From: Calamus simplicifolius
Taxonomy: Eukaryota; Streptophyta; Magnoliopsida; Arecales; Arecaceae
Length of the DNA stretch: 64,000 nucleotides
Direction: 5' to 3'
NCBI GenBank assembly: GCA_900491605.1
Contig: UESW01000086.1
Span: 40,052-104,051, forward strand
Both the position numbers and the translations under genes were made by a program. Shown piece by piece: positions 11,324 to 21,560 of this stretch. The notes under the pieces are model-generated. The model ran no database searches, had not been told where the DNA came from, and saw nothing but the letters and a program-made list of their open reading frames with translations. Position 1 is the first letter of the stretch. Each line of letters starts with the position of its first letter.

Positions 11324-12859
11324 TGTTGACCCAATTATTGATTTTGATGATTAATAAATGACATGAGTATATCCATTATGTTTTAACAAGGGTTTCAGGC
11401 ATTAAAAATATTTGATCAATCAAAATGTATAAAGAACCTTGTTTTCAATCAAATGCCAGAAGTATTTTTTAAAATTCAGAGCCTGGAGTCGACACCTAGA
11501 TGGTCTGGAGCCGACCCATGGCGGATCAGATGTTTTCCTAATTTTTGGCATAGTCTGAGTCGACACCCAGAGTTTCGGAGCTGACTCCAACCTGAGACAC
11601 CGAAAAGAGCATTCTGTTTTAGTTTCTGGAGTCGACACCAAGTTTTCGGGAGCCGACACCTAGATTTCGGGAGCCGACTCTAACCTGAGTACAAAGAGTG
11701 TGTTTTCTTCAGCATTTTTGGAGCCGACACCTTATGGAGTGCGGAGTCGACACCCGAAAGCGGCGAGTCAACACTCAACTTTTTCGGAGCCGACTCCTTA
11801 ATGAACTTTTACTTTCTATTTTTAGATACTCGACTTGGAGCCGACACCTGAAAGTTGGAGCCGACTCCAACCTGTCAGGAACGGATTTTTAAAATGTTAG
11901 AACAGCCTCCAACGGTAACATTTTCTCACCTAATCTCTAATGGCTACTTTTCTTGTGTGTAGGAGGAATCCAAGGACAGAAATAACGGCTAGTTTTTTAC
12001 CTAATCATGGATTAAGGAGAACCTATAAAAAGGGAGACCGTCCGTTTAAAAAAAAAAGATGAAAAAATAGAGAGAAAACAACTTGAAAAATCCGAGAAGT
12101 CTTGAGCAAGAAATCAAAGAGGAAAGAGTCAAAGTTCAAATCCATCAACTTCAGAAAGCTCAAAGAGAAATCCAAAGCATTCAAGCTTAAAATCGGAGTA
12201 TTTCTCAAGTGAAGAAAAAGAGAGCAAAAGCCCTGATTTTCCCAACTTCTCATCTGCAATCCTTGTGAAGAATCTGAGCTGAGGCCTGATTCAACCCTTC
12301 AAGAGAGAAGAGAAAAGAAGAAAAGCTCACATCAAATTCGCTTCAAATAGGCTTTTCTAATCTTTGTTTACTTATATTGTTTATTTGCTCGTTTAAGGAG
12401 CTTTGCATTGTTGTAAACTTTAAATCAATTTGGTGTTTGCTAATTCAATCAGGGGGATTGAATTAGTTGAGGTAGTTTACCTCGGGAACAAGCTAGATTA
12501 GCTTGGGTTTGGGTTTTGTGCTGGTGAGCTCAAAAAAATTGACTGGGTTCGTTGTGTCCCCATGTAAAACAACAAGTTGGAGTTGTGAGCTTGTAAAACA
12601 ACTCGACTATAATCAGTGGATTATAGTGTGGACCCAAGGGTTGCTTGGGAGTGGACGTAGGTGTTGGATACACCGAACCATTATAAATATCTTGTGTTTG
12701 TCATGCTCTTGCCTCTATCTGTCTCTTATTGTGCTTTAAATTATTGCTTCATTCTCTAGCATACTTAATCTTTGTGAAATTTGGTTTTAAGTTTTAAAGT
12801 GTTAAATTTTTTAAAAGAACCCAATTCACCCCCCTCTTGGGTTGCCATCTGGGCCAATA
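11324..12859 (+). repeat. Copia-1 3' LTR
   Basis: It is the direct repeat of 2533-4100 and ends CCAATA (5' copy CTAACA), followed by the CGGTT duplication at 12860-12864. Compared with the 5' LTR it has scattered transitions and small indels, for example around 2750-2790 versus 11515-11570. Confidence 0.87.
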
Positions 12860-12864
12860 CGGTT

Positions 12865-13146
12865 AAACTCATTTGCATCAAGAGAACAATAAAGAACATT
12901 CATAGCTTTTGCATTTAATTGAGCTAATTTCTTATCTTGCTCATCCCATTCTGATTCAGGCTTTGCAATATCAATATTATCAATCTTAACAGTGGGTGTG
13001 TGTGGTCCATTAATTATGATTCCCCATAAATCATAATCAAGTGCTTGAATGAAGATTTTCATTTGTGCTTTCCAATATGTGTAATTTGTTTCATTGAACA
13101 AAGGTGGTCTATTAGTTGATTGTCCTTCAGTCAACACAGATCCCAT
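12865..13146 (-). pseudogene. Copia-2 gag, N-terminal part
   Basis: ATG at 13146 opens a gag N-terminus with the F-N-E-T-N-Y-T-Y-W-K-A-Q-M motif, I-N-G-P-H-T-P, and L-N-A-K-A-M-N-V-L-Y-C. The frame is cut at 12865 by Copia-1, and its next codon is found at 2527 on the same strand. It is close in sequence to Copia-1 gag at 4196-4460. Confidence 0.8.
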
Positions 13147-13207
13147 TTGGATTACTACTGATCTTTAGCTTCAAGCTTTTTAAAGCTATAGAAATCAAGA
13201 GCACGCT

Positions 13208-13219
13208 GCTCTGATACCA
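13208..13219 (-). other. Copia-2 primer binding site
   Basis: On the minus strand this reads TGGTATCAGAGC, two bases after the LTR end at 13222. It is the same Met-tRNA site as in Copia-1. Confidence 0.85.
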
Positions 13220-13470
13220 CTTGTTGCCCACATGTAGTAACCCAAGAGGGGGTGAATTGGGTATTAAAAAATTAATTACTAGCGCAGATATGTGCTTAAT
13301 CACTAGTTAAAAATTAGTTCGCAGCGGTGTAGTGGAGTGCATGAAACAAAATTACACAGAATATGCAATCACAAACACAATAGGGTTTATAGTGGTTCGG
13401 TGCCAAACTCGGCTCCTACGTCCACTCCCCAAAAACCCTTTGGGAATTTACTAATCGTATCACAACGATT

Positions 13471-13672
13471 ACAACCCCTAGCCTTCCCGGCTAGTCCTCT
13501 TATTTTACGGCACAAGGCAGCCAAACCCCTAGCCTTTTCGGCTAATCCTCTTGTTTAACGGCACAAGGCAGCCAAACCCCTAGCCTTCCCGGCTAGTCCT
13601 CTTGTTTAACGGCACAAGGAGCCAAACCCCTAGCCTTCTCGGCTAGTCCTCTTGTTTAACGGCACAAGGAAG
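13471..13672. repeat. Minisatellite, about 4 x 56 bp
   Basis: Four head-to-tail copies of a unit carrying AACCCCTAGCCTTCCCGGCT, then TAGTCCTCTTGTTTAACGGC and ACAAGG. The units differ by a few substitutions and one missing base. It lies within the Copia-2 LTR. Confidence 0.85.
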
Positions 13673-14299
13673 CCAAACAATAATCTTAGGGTTATCTGTA
13701 ACCCTATTACAAATAATTTCAGAATAGTTAACAAATAGCTCCTAACTTGAGGAAATATTCAAAGAGAACTTTACAAATTTGAAGCAAATCTGCAGCAAAG
13801 AATGTGGATCTCCAAGGTAGCTGAGACTTTTGAATGCTTCACTGGATCTGGACGACTTGAGCAAGGATTGAGGTTTGTCAACTTCACAGCACAAGAACTT
13901 GCTCTTCAACACTCTGAAAAATATGCAATGTACACTCTCTTTTGATTTCTTTCTTTTTCTTTTTTTTAGATTTTCAAAGATTCGTCAACAAAAATCATTA
14001 AGAATCATCAAGGTGTTTCTCTGATCACATCTATTTAAACCAAAACAAAATAATGTCCGTTAGACACATTGGTAAATAGAGAAAATTAAAAACGGGAAGA
14101 AATATAACCCTTTGAATTTATTTCCTTAAACATTGATTGCATTTAATCCTTTGGCAAAGAAAGATCTCAGTCAAACACCAAAAGAAAATGTCAGTAACCA
14201 TGAAAACGAAATATAAAAAGAGAGAGAGAGAGAGAGCATTTAATATTTGAGGGAGGTGGTTGGCTGGACATAATTTTGGCTAACTCCTTGAAGTCGTGC

Positions 14300-15500
14300 A
14301 GCCATGGAAGAAAAGGAGAAGATGCCCAAGCTAGCTAAGTAACTAAAGCTAGTTAGCTAGCTAACAAGACTCCACGGTCAAGAAGAAATTAGCCATAAAG
14401 GTGAAGTAAAGTAGTTAACAAATGAGTTAGCTCTTTCTATCATCCACACGACTAGACAAGGCATCCAGGATAAACTGGTTAGCTTCTTAGGTAGCTTGCT
14501 TGGATGAGTGCACGGCTTGGAGATGAATAAATCAGCCATATCCAAAGAAATAAAGTAGCTAGCTAGCAAGCTAGCTCAATTCAATATCCACACGGCTAGG
14601 CAAAGAAACAAGAAAAAAATAGCTAGCTTTAGAGCCAATGTTTCATGCATTAATAGAAAAGTAGTTAACTACCTAGCTAGCTAAGGCACAAATTGGTTAG
14701 CTCTTTAGCTAACTAGCCACATAAACAAGAACCCAACGTTTTCATGAACATAGTGCTTTTGAGAATCAGCTAGCTCTTTAGTTAGCTATCTTAAAAGTGT
14801 ATGAGGCCAGGTTAAAAGTAGTTAGCTCTAGAGCTAACTCAATTCAAAAACTTTCATGCGGCTGAAGAGGGAATGAATAAAGTAGTTAACTTCCCAGTTA
14901 GCTAGATAAAAAGTTAACTCTACCATGAAAAAAAGTAGTTAGCTTGTTAGCTAACTCAATTCAAAATCATGCGCCGAGGGAATGAAAAATTTGTAAAAGT
15001 AGTTAGCTTGTTAGCTAACTAGATAAAAAGAAAACTCATTCATGACAAAAGTAGCTAACTTGTTAGCTAACTCTATTCAAATTTCATGCAATGTGGGAAG
15101 TAAAAAAGAAAAAGTAGTTAGCTGTTAAGCTAACTTGATTTATCATGCAATCGGCCAAGGGAGAAAAACGCCCAAAGGGAAAGCTAGCTCTCCAGCTGGC
15201 TTGAATTAAACTCCATTCGGCCAAAGAAACCTGCAGGGAAAAATAGTTAGCTTATTGGGAATATCTAGCTAACTCAATGAACTAACCAGCTAGCTGCCCA
15301 GCTGGCTGAAACCAAGGAGTATTCGGCCAAGGCAAATTTCTGCAGCAAATAGTTGGCTCTTGAGGCCAACTAGTCAACTAGGAGAAGGAAGAAGTTAGCT
15401 AACTAGCTAACTTATCCCAAGCATGGTTCGGCTAGGCTTACTGTGAGAGAAAATAAGTTAGCTAGCAAGAGGAGGAAGCTGGCTAAGGAGGGAAATAAGC
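14300..15500. repeat. Low-complexity AGCTAGCTAAC-rich tract
   Basis: Over about 1.2 kb the words GCTAGC, GTTAGC, AGCTAAC and AGCTAGCT recur dozens of times, separated by unrelated A-rich spacers (for example near 14330, 14560, 14680, 15050, 15400). There is no fixed period, so this is not a simple microsatellite. The words are self-complementary or nearly so. Confidence 0.7.
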
Positions 15501-15843
15501 TAGCTCACATAGTCAAGCAAAAATCCAAGCAATAAAGAATCAATTAGCTATATTCTAGACAAGAAAAATAAGCTTCTATGCAACAAATAAAATTTTACTT
15601 GATAAGGCTCACTTGTACGTCACTTGTACATCCCTACATTAATATTAATTTCCCTAATAAACATAGTCTTAATTGTTTTGTAATCATCAAAATCAATGTA
15701 GGGGCCAACAAAATATAATATATAAATTTAAATATATAAATAAAGTAAAAAATAAAAGAAGATATGAATCAAGCCATGAAGGATCAGATTTTATCATGTT
15801 AGACACTGTCCTAAGGATCAGATTTTTGCCCCTTCGTGTAGGT

Positions 15844-16221
15844 TGTTGGCATACAACAACCTGGCTCAACCCAATCCTTGAAAAAGATCAATAGTAACAA
15901 TAAAAATAATATAATAAAAGATAAAGAATTCTTTGATTGATTCCTATCTTAATAAAGAATTCTTTGATTGATTCCTATCTTAATCTAAATCCTTGAGCCT
16001 ATTTATAGGCTTAGCCCATAAAAGCTCCAACGGCTCAGCTTATAATGGCCTTAATGGCTTATAGGTGTTAGCCCCAAATTACGTTGAAAACGGCTTAAAA
16101 ATTGAATTGTTTAAGCTGACGTTCGCAAATGTACGAGCAAACGTTCGCCCAACATTCACGAATGGTTCGTGGCCCGAGGAGCGTTAGTTAATTTATTTTT
16201 ATTTAAATTTTTTTTCCAACA
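15844..16221 (-). repeat. Copia-3 3' LTR
   Basis: The plus-strand ends are TGTTGGC and CCAACA, giving the usual TG...CA terminal inverted repeats. It contains a perfect 29-bp-scale duplication (AAAGAATTCTTTGATTGATT, near 15924 and 15954). The LTR is about 378 bp. The outer boundary is inferred from the terminal repeat only. Confidence 0.55.
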
Positions 16222-16830
16222 ATCCCCATAATAGTTTTAAAATAATAAAATAATAAAATCAATATAACATAAAATTGTAGGGCATCTTATACTACGCAAT
16301 AAGTGAGGTGTCCTTGAACTTGAACCTCACTTAGTGTTGGCTGTAACCATTTGAAGGAACCATAGTGGATTAAACCTTGAACTAGGTCCTTGACTTAGAC
16401 TTTTACTAATCACACACACAGTATGGATCAATTGGTTTAAGCGGTCAGCGCATATTAAAGGCCTTACGCTTAGTACCTTGATTTTTTATGAGAATTCTTT
16501 AAGGTTAGCCCAAACCTTTAGTCACGGCCTAATATGACGATTCTCATATAATCCAAGGGTATTTGTGACTAATATCCTATAGATAACCTACCTCGGATCC
16601 ATTAAGAGAATGACACAACCTTACATAAATATATGTTGTCACTTTATAAGAGCACTCATCATGGATGGGATGAGAATTTTTTTTTAAAAAAATTATGCTT
16701 TAACATGAACACTCAATTAGCTTCGTTTCTACCACATTGAACCTTATTCATGGGATTTCCAATCACGGAGGTTGGGTATCCACTGCCGGTGACCAAATAA
16801 TGGGCTTAAGCTACATCCCCCTCGATGAAT

Positions 16831-17028
16831 CTAGGACTCTACTCCTACATAATTTTTGGTTAATTGATTTGCCAAATTCTTCTTGGATTTGACAAATTTC
16901 AAGGCAATAACATCATTTTTTATTTGTCTTATAGACTTATGACGAAGCCATATATGGCTTGGCAATGCTTGATATTCAAGATAAAGCCATACAAAAAAAA
17001 TATAATTAAAGAAGATCACAACTTCCAA
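16831..17028 (-). pseudogene. Copia-3 pol, RNase H C-terminus
   Basis: The minus-strand peptide contains R-H-K-S-I-R-Q, V-K-S-K-K-N-L-A-N-Q-L-T-K and ends V-G-V-E-S. This matches the last residues of a Copia RNase H, where the motif is usually N-x-A-D-x-L-T-K; here the expected Asp is Asn. Upstream pol is missing. Confidence 0.7.
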
Positions 17029-17045
17029 AATGAAACAAGATAAAA

Positions 17046-17953
17046 CATGGTGTAATCTTTCAATGGCCGCTATAACAGAAAATACTTATCTGGAATAAGA
17101 AGACTTTTCCATTTATAAGAATGCAGTTATATGCTAATAGCTGCACTTGAAAGTAAAATAATGAAATGATATGAAAATACATCTACTTACAAGCACACAT
17201 ATATCATATGCACAAGTGCAAGCATGTGTGTGTACACATATGAAATATATATATATATATACCTTTAAATACCTTGTACATGATCAACCATCCAAGGTGA
17301 AGATCCTTCAAAAGTTAACTTCAAGGCAACTAATGGGATTATTACTAGTTCACAATAGGTTTTGCAGTTACATAATATAGTATATATATATATATATATA
17401 TATATATTCAGGATTTTTTTTCTTTTTTTTCTTTGAAACTGCAAGCATATAATAATCACATGAAAGCTGAAATCTAGGAGAAGCTTATCAATACTTTATG
17501 TAAGAAACTGCTTACAGTCACCACTAAAAGAAGTAGCTTTATATGAAAGCTTAATCTAGTCTTTTCCTAGTTCTTTGTATGTAAAATTATAGGATTGCAT
17601 TTTATCAACTCAATGTAGTATGGTGATTTAATTTGCTGCTCACATGTTGGCTCATAGTGTTAAAGATCCTCTTCACATGACAAAGCCACTCAAATATGAA
17701 TCAAGTTTTTTTTTATTTTATTTTAAACATCAGGATGGGATGGTATAATAAGTTCCATACAGCATGATTACTTTACCAGGATGCCTCCTGGACAAGCATC
17801 ATATCATTCCAGTCAAAAACCAATACTGAGCCCAATATTGAAATTTGAAACCTTGGAACCTAAGGATGATGTAAATTTAAGTGAATTAGCCTTGAAAGAT
17901 TATTTTTTCCATCACTCTAGTTATGGATAAAGCTTTATCACAAGAGATGGTTA
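17046..17953. other. Non-coding DNA with TA microsatellites
   Basis: No gene or element is recognisable here. It holds TA dinucleotide runs at about 17246-17261 and 17382-17407. The sequence lies between Copia-3 and the UGT-A fragment. Confidence 0.5.
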
Positions 17954-18115
17954 ATCACCACCTTTTTCGGACAAGGCAGCGATAATCCGGCGTTGGTTGA
18001 ATTCACTGTTGATGAATGTAACCTTGAAGCCATGGTCGACCAAAAGGAGAGCCATTAAGGGGATAACATGGCCCTGCGCTGGGTAAGGGATGACGAGGGC
18101 ATGAGGTGAACCCAT
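17954..18115 (-). pseudogene. UGT-A: first-exon fragment of a UGT83A-like glycosyltransferase
   Basis: ATG at 18115 opens M-G-S-P-H-A-L-V-I-P-Y-P-A-Q-G-H-V-I-P-L-M. The G-H here carries the catalytic His of family-1 plant UDP-sugar glycosyltransferases, which move a sugar to small molecules in the cytosol. An in-frame 6-base deletion removes two residues (S-H) after M-A-L relative to UGT-B. Homology ends at 17954, so only about 54 codons remain and no second exon is nearby. The first exon and promoter are nearly identical to 33370-33916 (UGT-B), so this is a recent partial duplicate. Confidence 0.85.
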
Positions 18116-18158
18116 TCCAATGGACTCTGTAATACCACTCCCGCTACCACCGCCTCTG

Positions 18159-18166
18159 TTTATATA
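18159..18166 (-). promoter_or_regulatory. TATA box of UGT-A
   Basis: The minus strand reads TATATAAA, 44 bases upstream of the ATG at 18115. The same box is at the same distance in UGT-B (33581-33588) and near the UGT-C start (63940-63947). Confidence 0.6.
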
Positions 18167-18493
18167 CTGGACATGAGTGCATTACAATTCTCAGTTCGAT
18201 GGCTAGAATTTGCTGTTGATTTTAGGTAAACTACAGTGAGACCATTAATCCAAAATAAAACAACAAAAGAAAAACGGAGACCAAAAGATAATGACTTGTA
18301 CCGTCCTGTCCCTTGACACATATATATAATTTTCTTTTGGGTCCCAGAAAGTCCTTGGGAGATGAGATAAGCTCAAATTATCATAATTGAAGGGACTAAT
18401 ATATGGGCAGCAGCCCTGGCCCCTATGAACAAGAGCTTAGCTGTAGAGCACATTTCATAAAGGCATCTTCGATCATGGTTGTTCGGCTCAAAG

Positions 18494-21340
18494 TATTTTA
18501 TACATTTGATTGATCAAATATTTTTAATGCCTGAAACCCTTATTAAAACATAATGGATATACTCATGTCATTTATTAATCATCAAAATCAATAATTGGGT
18601 CAACAATCTCCTCCTTTTGATGATTATAAAATATGAGTATATGCATGATTTAAATAATAAGGTTTTCAAATCAAATTTCTCAAATATTTATCCCTTATAG
18701 ATAAGCTCCCCCTAAATGAGGTAGCTCCCCCTATGATACTCAAATTAATATCTATTCTTCCTTTACTATTAAACTTATATGATCATATCAAATTACATTT
18801 GATGCTTGATACCAATTAAACTTATTTCATCGAAATTATTTGATACCAATTCCTTAAGCTTGCTTGATATCCATTACTTAAGCTTGCATATACAATCTTC
18901 TCTTCCCCTTTTTGTAATCAACAAAAAGGTTTTAGAAAAGATTCAAGTTCAAATTAATTTTTCTCAAAAGAATAATCAAATTGCAAAAATTCAAGTAGTT
19001 CATTTACAACATTACATTTAATACCAAAAAGTAAACATTATATTTCAAAAAGAACTTCATTATATCTAACTTCATTAAACTTCATTACATCATCAAAATA
19101 TCAAAACATATTAAACTGAACATCATCTTTTAATAACATCAAAAGAACTTCATTACAACATAATCAAAAATGAGTTCTAAGAAGTCTTTGCAATTCTTCT
19201 ACAATTTTTCCCATCCCTTCACTTTGAGTTCTAACAAATTCTTTTAGTCTTCTGTCAATAAATGCACATGCAGTCATAATCTTGTTTTGAAGCTCAGCAT
19301 TGTATTTGGAGTAAGTTTCTGAATCTCCACCAATATCTTTAAGTTCTTCAAAAATATTCTTGAGATCATTCCTTAAAGATTCTGCGAAGGCTCCAAGGAT
19401 GGATTCAATCTTACCAATTCTATCATCCAAGGAGTAATACAATTCCCTTAAGTTCATCAAACTGTTATCAATCTCAGTTTCATTTCTTCTTTATGAGCAG
19501 CAAATAAACTTTTGAGTTGCTCTAACTGAATATCTAAAAATCCACTAGATGATATAGGTGGCGGTACAGGAACTGGAGCAGGAGCTGGAGGAGGTGAAGA
19601 TCTGCTAGGCTCTGATGAAGGAAGCCTCGCTGATGGACCAACCTCAGATGGTGCAAAAGTCCTAATCTCAGTGGCTCTCTCATCCAGATGGCCTTTTCTC
19701 TTCCATTGACCATTCACTTTAACGAACCCCATCCTGTGCACCTTAGCCAAGCTATAATAATATGTGTCTGAGGTTCTTTGATGGCTCATTGTCAAAAATC
19801 ACAATGCCTTGACTTCTTAAAACCATAGTTAAAATCATCCCATAAGGCAAAGAAGATCTCCTTTTGCCCTCGGCCTCAGCCATATACCAAATCATCATCC
19901 CAGCAAGATTAATAGGCTGACCCGTCAAGACACTGTCCATAACCACAATGTCTCGTTTTGAGACATACTCGAAATGGCCAGTCTTGGGGAATAAGATCCT
20001 ACTACAGATGTTGTGTAATAATCTAAGCTCCAAGGGCAACTGATTAGCCCTTACTTCTTCAAATTCAGTAACTTCTCTTCCTAACATCCTTGACAAGGCA
20101 TCAGATCTCTCACTATGAATATTAGCTACAAGCCCAGTGATAGGGATGCTCAAAAGATTTCCTAAACTTTGAAATGTAAGATGAACTCTCTTCCCTCTTA
20201 CAAAACTGATTATCTTACAATCTCCCCTTGATAAATTAAAATAGAATTCCTTAACTATGGCTGGATAAGTGGAAACATCCACCTTGTCCCAGCCGAGCTC
20301 CTTAATCTGTCTTCCAATAGAAAAGCCCTCAATCTCAAAGAAATCAAAATCCACTTTCCTTCCCATGGTAATCACACGCCCTGCAAGAGTATCTACCTGA
20401 GGAGAGGAGTGGCTAGGGTTATCCGAATGAGTTGAAGAGGAAACATCGCTTGGAGATGGCTCACAAACAGGACGCCGAGCCGTACACTTTCGAGTGGTTA
20501 CGGGAGCACCAAGGACTGATCCTCTACATTTAGGTGCCATAGAAATCTTAGGGAAAGGTTGATATGAGGGATTTTAGGCTTTGGGAGGTTTAGAGAGGTT
20601 TTGGATGGAGTTTTGAAACAAATGGAAATGAGAAGGTATCGACTCTGCCCTAATAAAGTCAATTTGGGGCTACCAGGTGTCGACTCCCGCAAAGTCGGGT
20701 GTCGACTCCAAGTCGTTGACATGGTTAGCGCTCGAATTGGAGTCAACTCCACTTAATTGAGTGTCGGCTCCAAGGTCCCAGATAGAGAGCGATACAGACA
20801 AGGTGTCGACTCCACAAATTTGAGGTGTCGACTCCACAGACAGTTTCAGAGAAAAATAACAGAGTTTCAGACATCCAAAACTTATCGAAAATAACTCAAT
20901 AAATTTTGATAAAATCTTTGGAATATGATGAATCAAAGTACTCAAATGTCTTGATAAATTGTCCTTGAAATCATGAGAGAAATCTCAAGAAATTGATGGA
21001 AATATAGATAAATCTTCCTTAAGAGTTTCAAAATCATTCCAAAGGATCACAAATTCCTAATTCACCTCTAAGATAACAGAATCTCTCTTTACTCAAAGGT
21101 TTTATAAATATGTCAGCTAATTGTTCTTCAGTACTAACATAGTCAAGACAAATTTTACCATTAGCTACGTGTTCTCTAATGAAGTAATATCTAATTTCAA
21201 TGTGTTTAGTTCTTAAGTGTTGGATTGGATTCTTAGTTAAATTGATCGCACTTGTATTATCACATTTAATAGGAGTTTTATCAAGTGTTATGTCATAATC
21301 TTCAAGTTGTTGCTTAATCCAAAGGATTTGAGCACAGCAA
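18494..21340 (-). mobile_element. Copia-4: 3' half of a SIRE-like Copia
   Basis: Minus-strand order: end of pol RNase H (21340-21060), GTCGACACC motif cluster (20840-20645), ORF3 (20540-19164), purine tract CAAAAAGGAGGAGAT (18619-18606), then only about 112 bp of the 3' LTR (18605-18494). It is close in sequence to 8600-11440 of Copia-1. It is truncated at both ends: inside RNase H at 21340, where Gypsy sequence begins, and inside the LTR at 18494, where the UGT duplication begins. Confidence 0.85.
19164..20540 (-). pseudogene. Copia-4 ORF3 (post-pol, env position)
   Basis: ATG 20540 (M-A-P-K-C-R-G-S-V) opens a 262-residue frame containing F-D-F-F-E-I-E-G-F, L-G-W-D-K-V-D-V, Y-P-A-I-V-K-E-F-Y-F-N-L and D-S-V-L-T-G-Q-P. 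A 2-base deletion near 19770 shifts it. The downstream frame (19795-19457) continues with H-R-M-G-F-V-K-V-N-G-Q-W, a Pro-rich hinge (P-P-P-A-P-A-P-V-P-V-P-P-P), then the coiled coil 19460-19164. It is better preserved than in Copia-1: the globular domain is open throughout. It resembles a plant putative-transposon-protein domain and shows no membrane segment. Its conservation in two independently decayed elements suggests it was a real gene of the family. Confidence 0.6.
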
Positions 21341-21560
21341 GAAGGGGAAATAGCGTCCCTTCGTTAGTAGGTCGTCGAGTTGGCTCGACGCGAGGAGGGC
21401 TCAGCGGCTCCTGGGAAAGACGATAAGCCCCTGTGAGGGTTCTTTTTATCTTTTTGTTTCCTCTTTGTTGTTTCTTTTATGATAAACAAGGGAGGTTTTT
21501 GGCAACTTCTATTTTTGCTGCCATCCTCAAGATGTTTGTCTCCATCGAACCATGTTTTGC

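Larger units (their letters stand above)
2533..12859 (+). mobile_element. Copia-1: complete but decayed SIRE-like Copia
   Basis: The element has 1568-bp and 1536-bp LTRs, a tRNA-Met type PBS and a polypurine tract. The order is gag, PR, INT, RT, RNase H, which is the Copia order, and an extra ORF3 lies between pol and the 3' LTR. Target duplications CGGTT lie at 2528-2532 and 12860-12864, and the interrupted host reading (Copia-2 gag) is continuous once the insertion is ignored. The large size, PBS and third ORF after pol fit the SIRE/Maximus lineage. Many nonsense codons and frameshifts make it non-autonomous. The two LTRs differ at scattered sites, mostly transitions, so it is not recent; divergence was not computed. 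Confidence 0.88.
1820..15710 (-). mobile_element. Copia-2: outer SIRE-like Copia, split by Copia-1
   Basis: This minus-strand LTR retrotransposon has its 5' LTR at 15710-13222, a primer binding site at 13219-13208 and the start of gag at 13146. The gag reading is interrupted at 12865 and resumes at 2527. The intervening 10.3 kb is Copia-1 with its CGGTT target duplication. Only gag through the zinc knuckle survives (to about 1820); PR, INT, RT and the 3' LTR are absent, so the element is 3'-truncated. Gag sequence, PBS and LTR ends resemble Copia-1, so both belong to the same broad lineage. Because it hosts Copia-1, Copia-2 must be the older insertion. Confidence 0.8.
13222..15710 (-). repeat. 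Copia-2 5' LTR
   Basis: On the plus strand it opens TGTTGCCC and closes GGGCCAACA, so on the element's strand it starts TGTTGGCCCC and ends GGGCAACA next to the PBS. At about 2.5 kb it is long for Copia but usual for SIRE-type LTRs. It contains a fourfold minisatellite (13471-13672), an AG microsatellite (14219-14236) and a long low-complexity tract made of GCTAGCTAAC words (14300-15500). Short unrelated minus- and plus-strand ORFs within it look non-coding. Confidence 0.8.
15844..17045 (-). mobile_element. Copia-3: 3' end of another Copia element
   Basis: On the minus strand, the end of a Copia RNase H (17028-16831) is followed by about 600 bp of 3' untranslated sequence, a purine tract (TATGGGGAT, 16222-16230) and a short LTR at 16221-15844. 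The element is 5'-truncated near 17045. The short LTR and different sequence separate it from the SIRE-like elements. Confidence 0.65.
17954..18493 (-). repeat. Duplicated UGT promoter and exon-1 block (copy A)
   Basis: This 540-bp block matches 33370-33916 almost base for base, with a few substitutions and small indels. It covers the UGT start, a TATA box and about 330 bp of upstream DNA. On the right it stops exactly where the truncated Copia-4 LTR begins. Confidence 0.88.
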
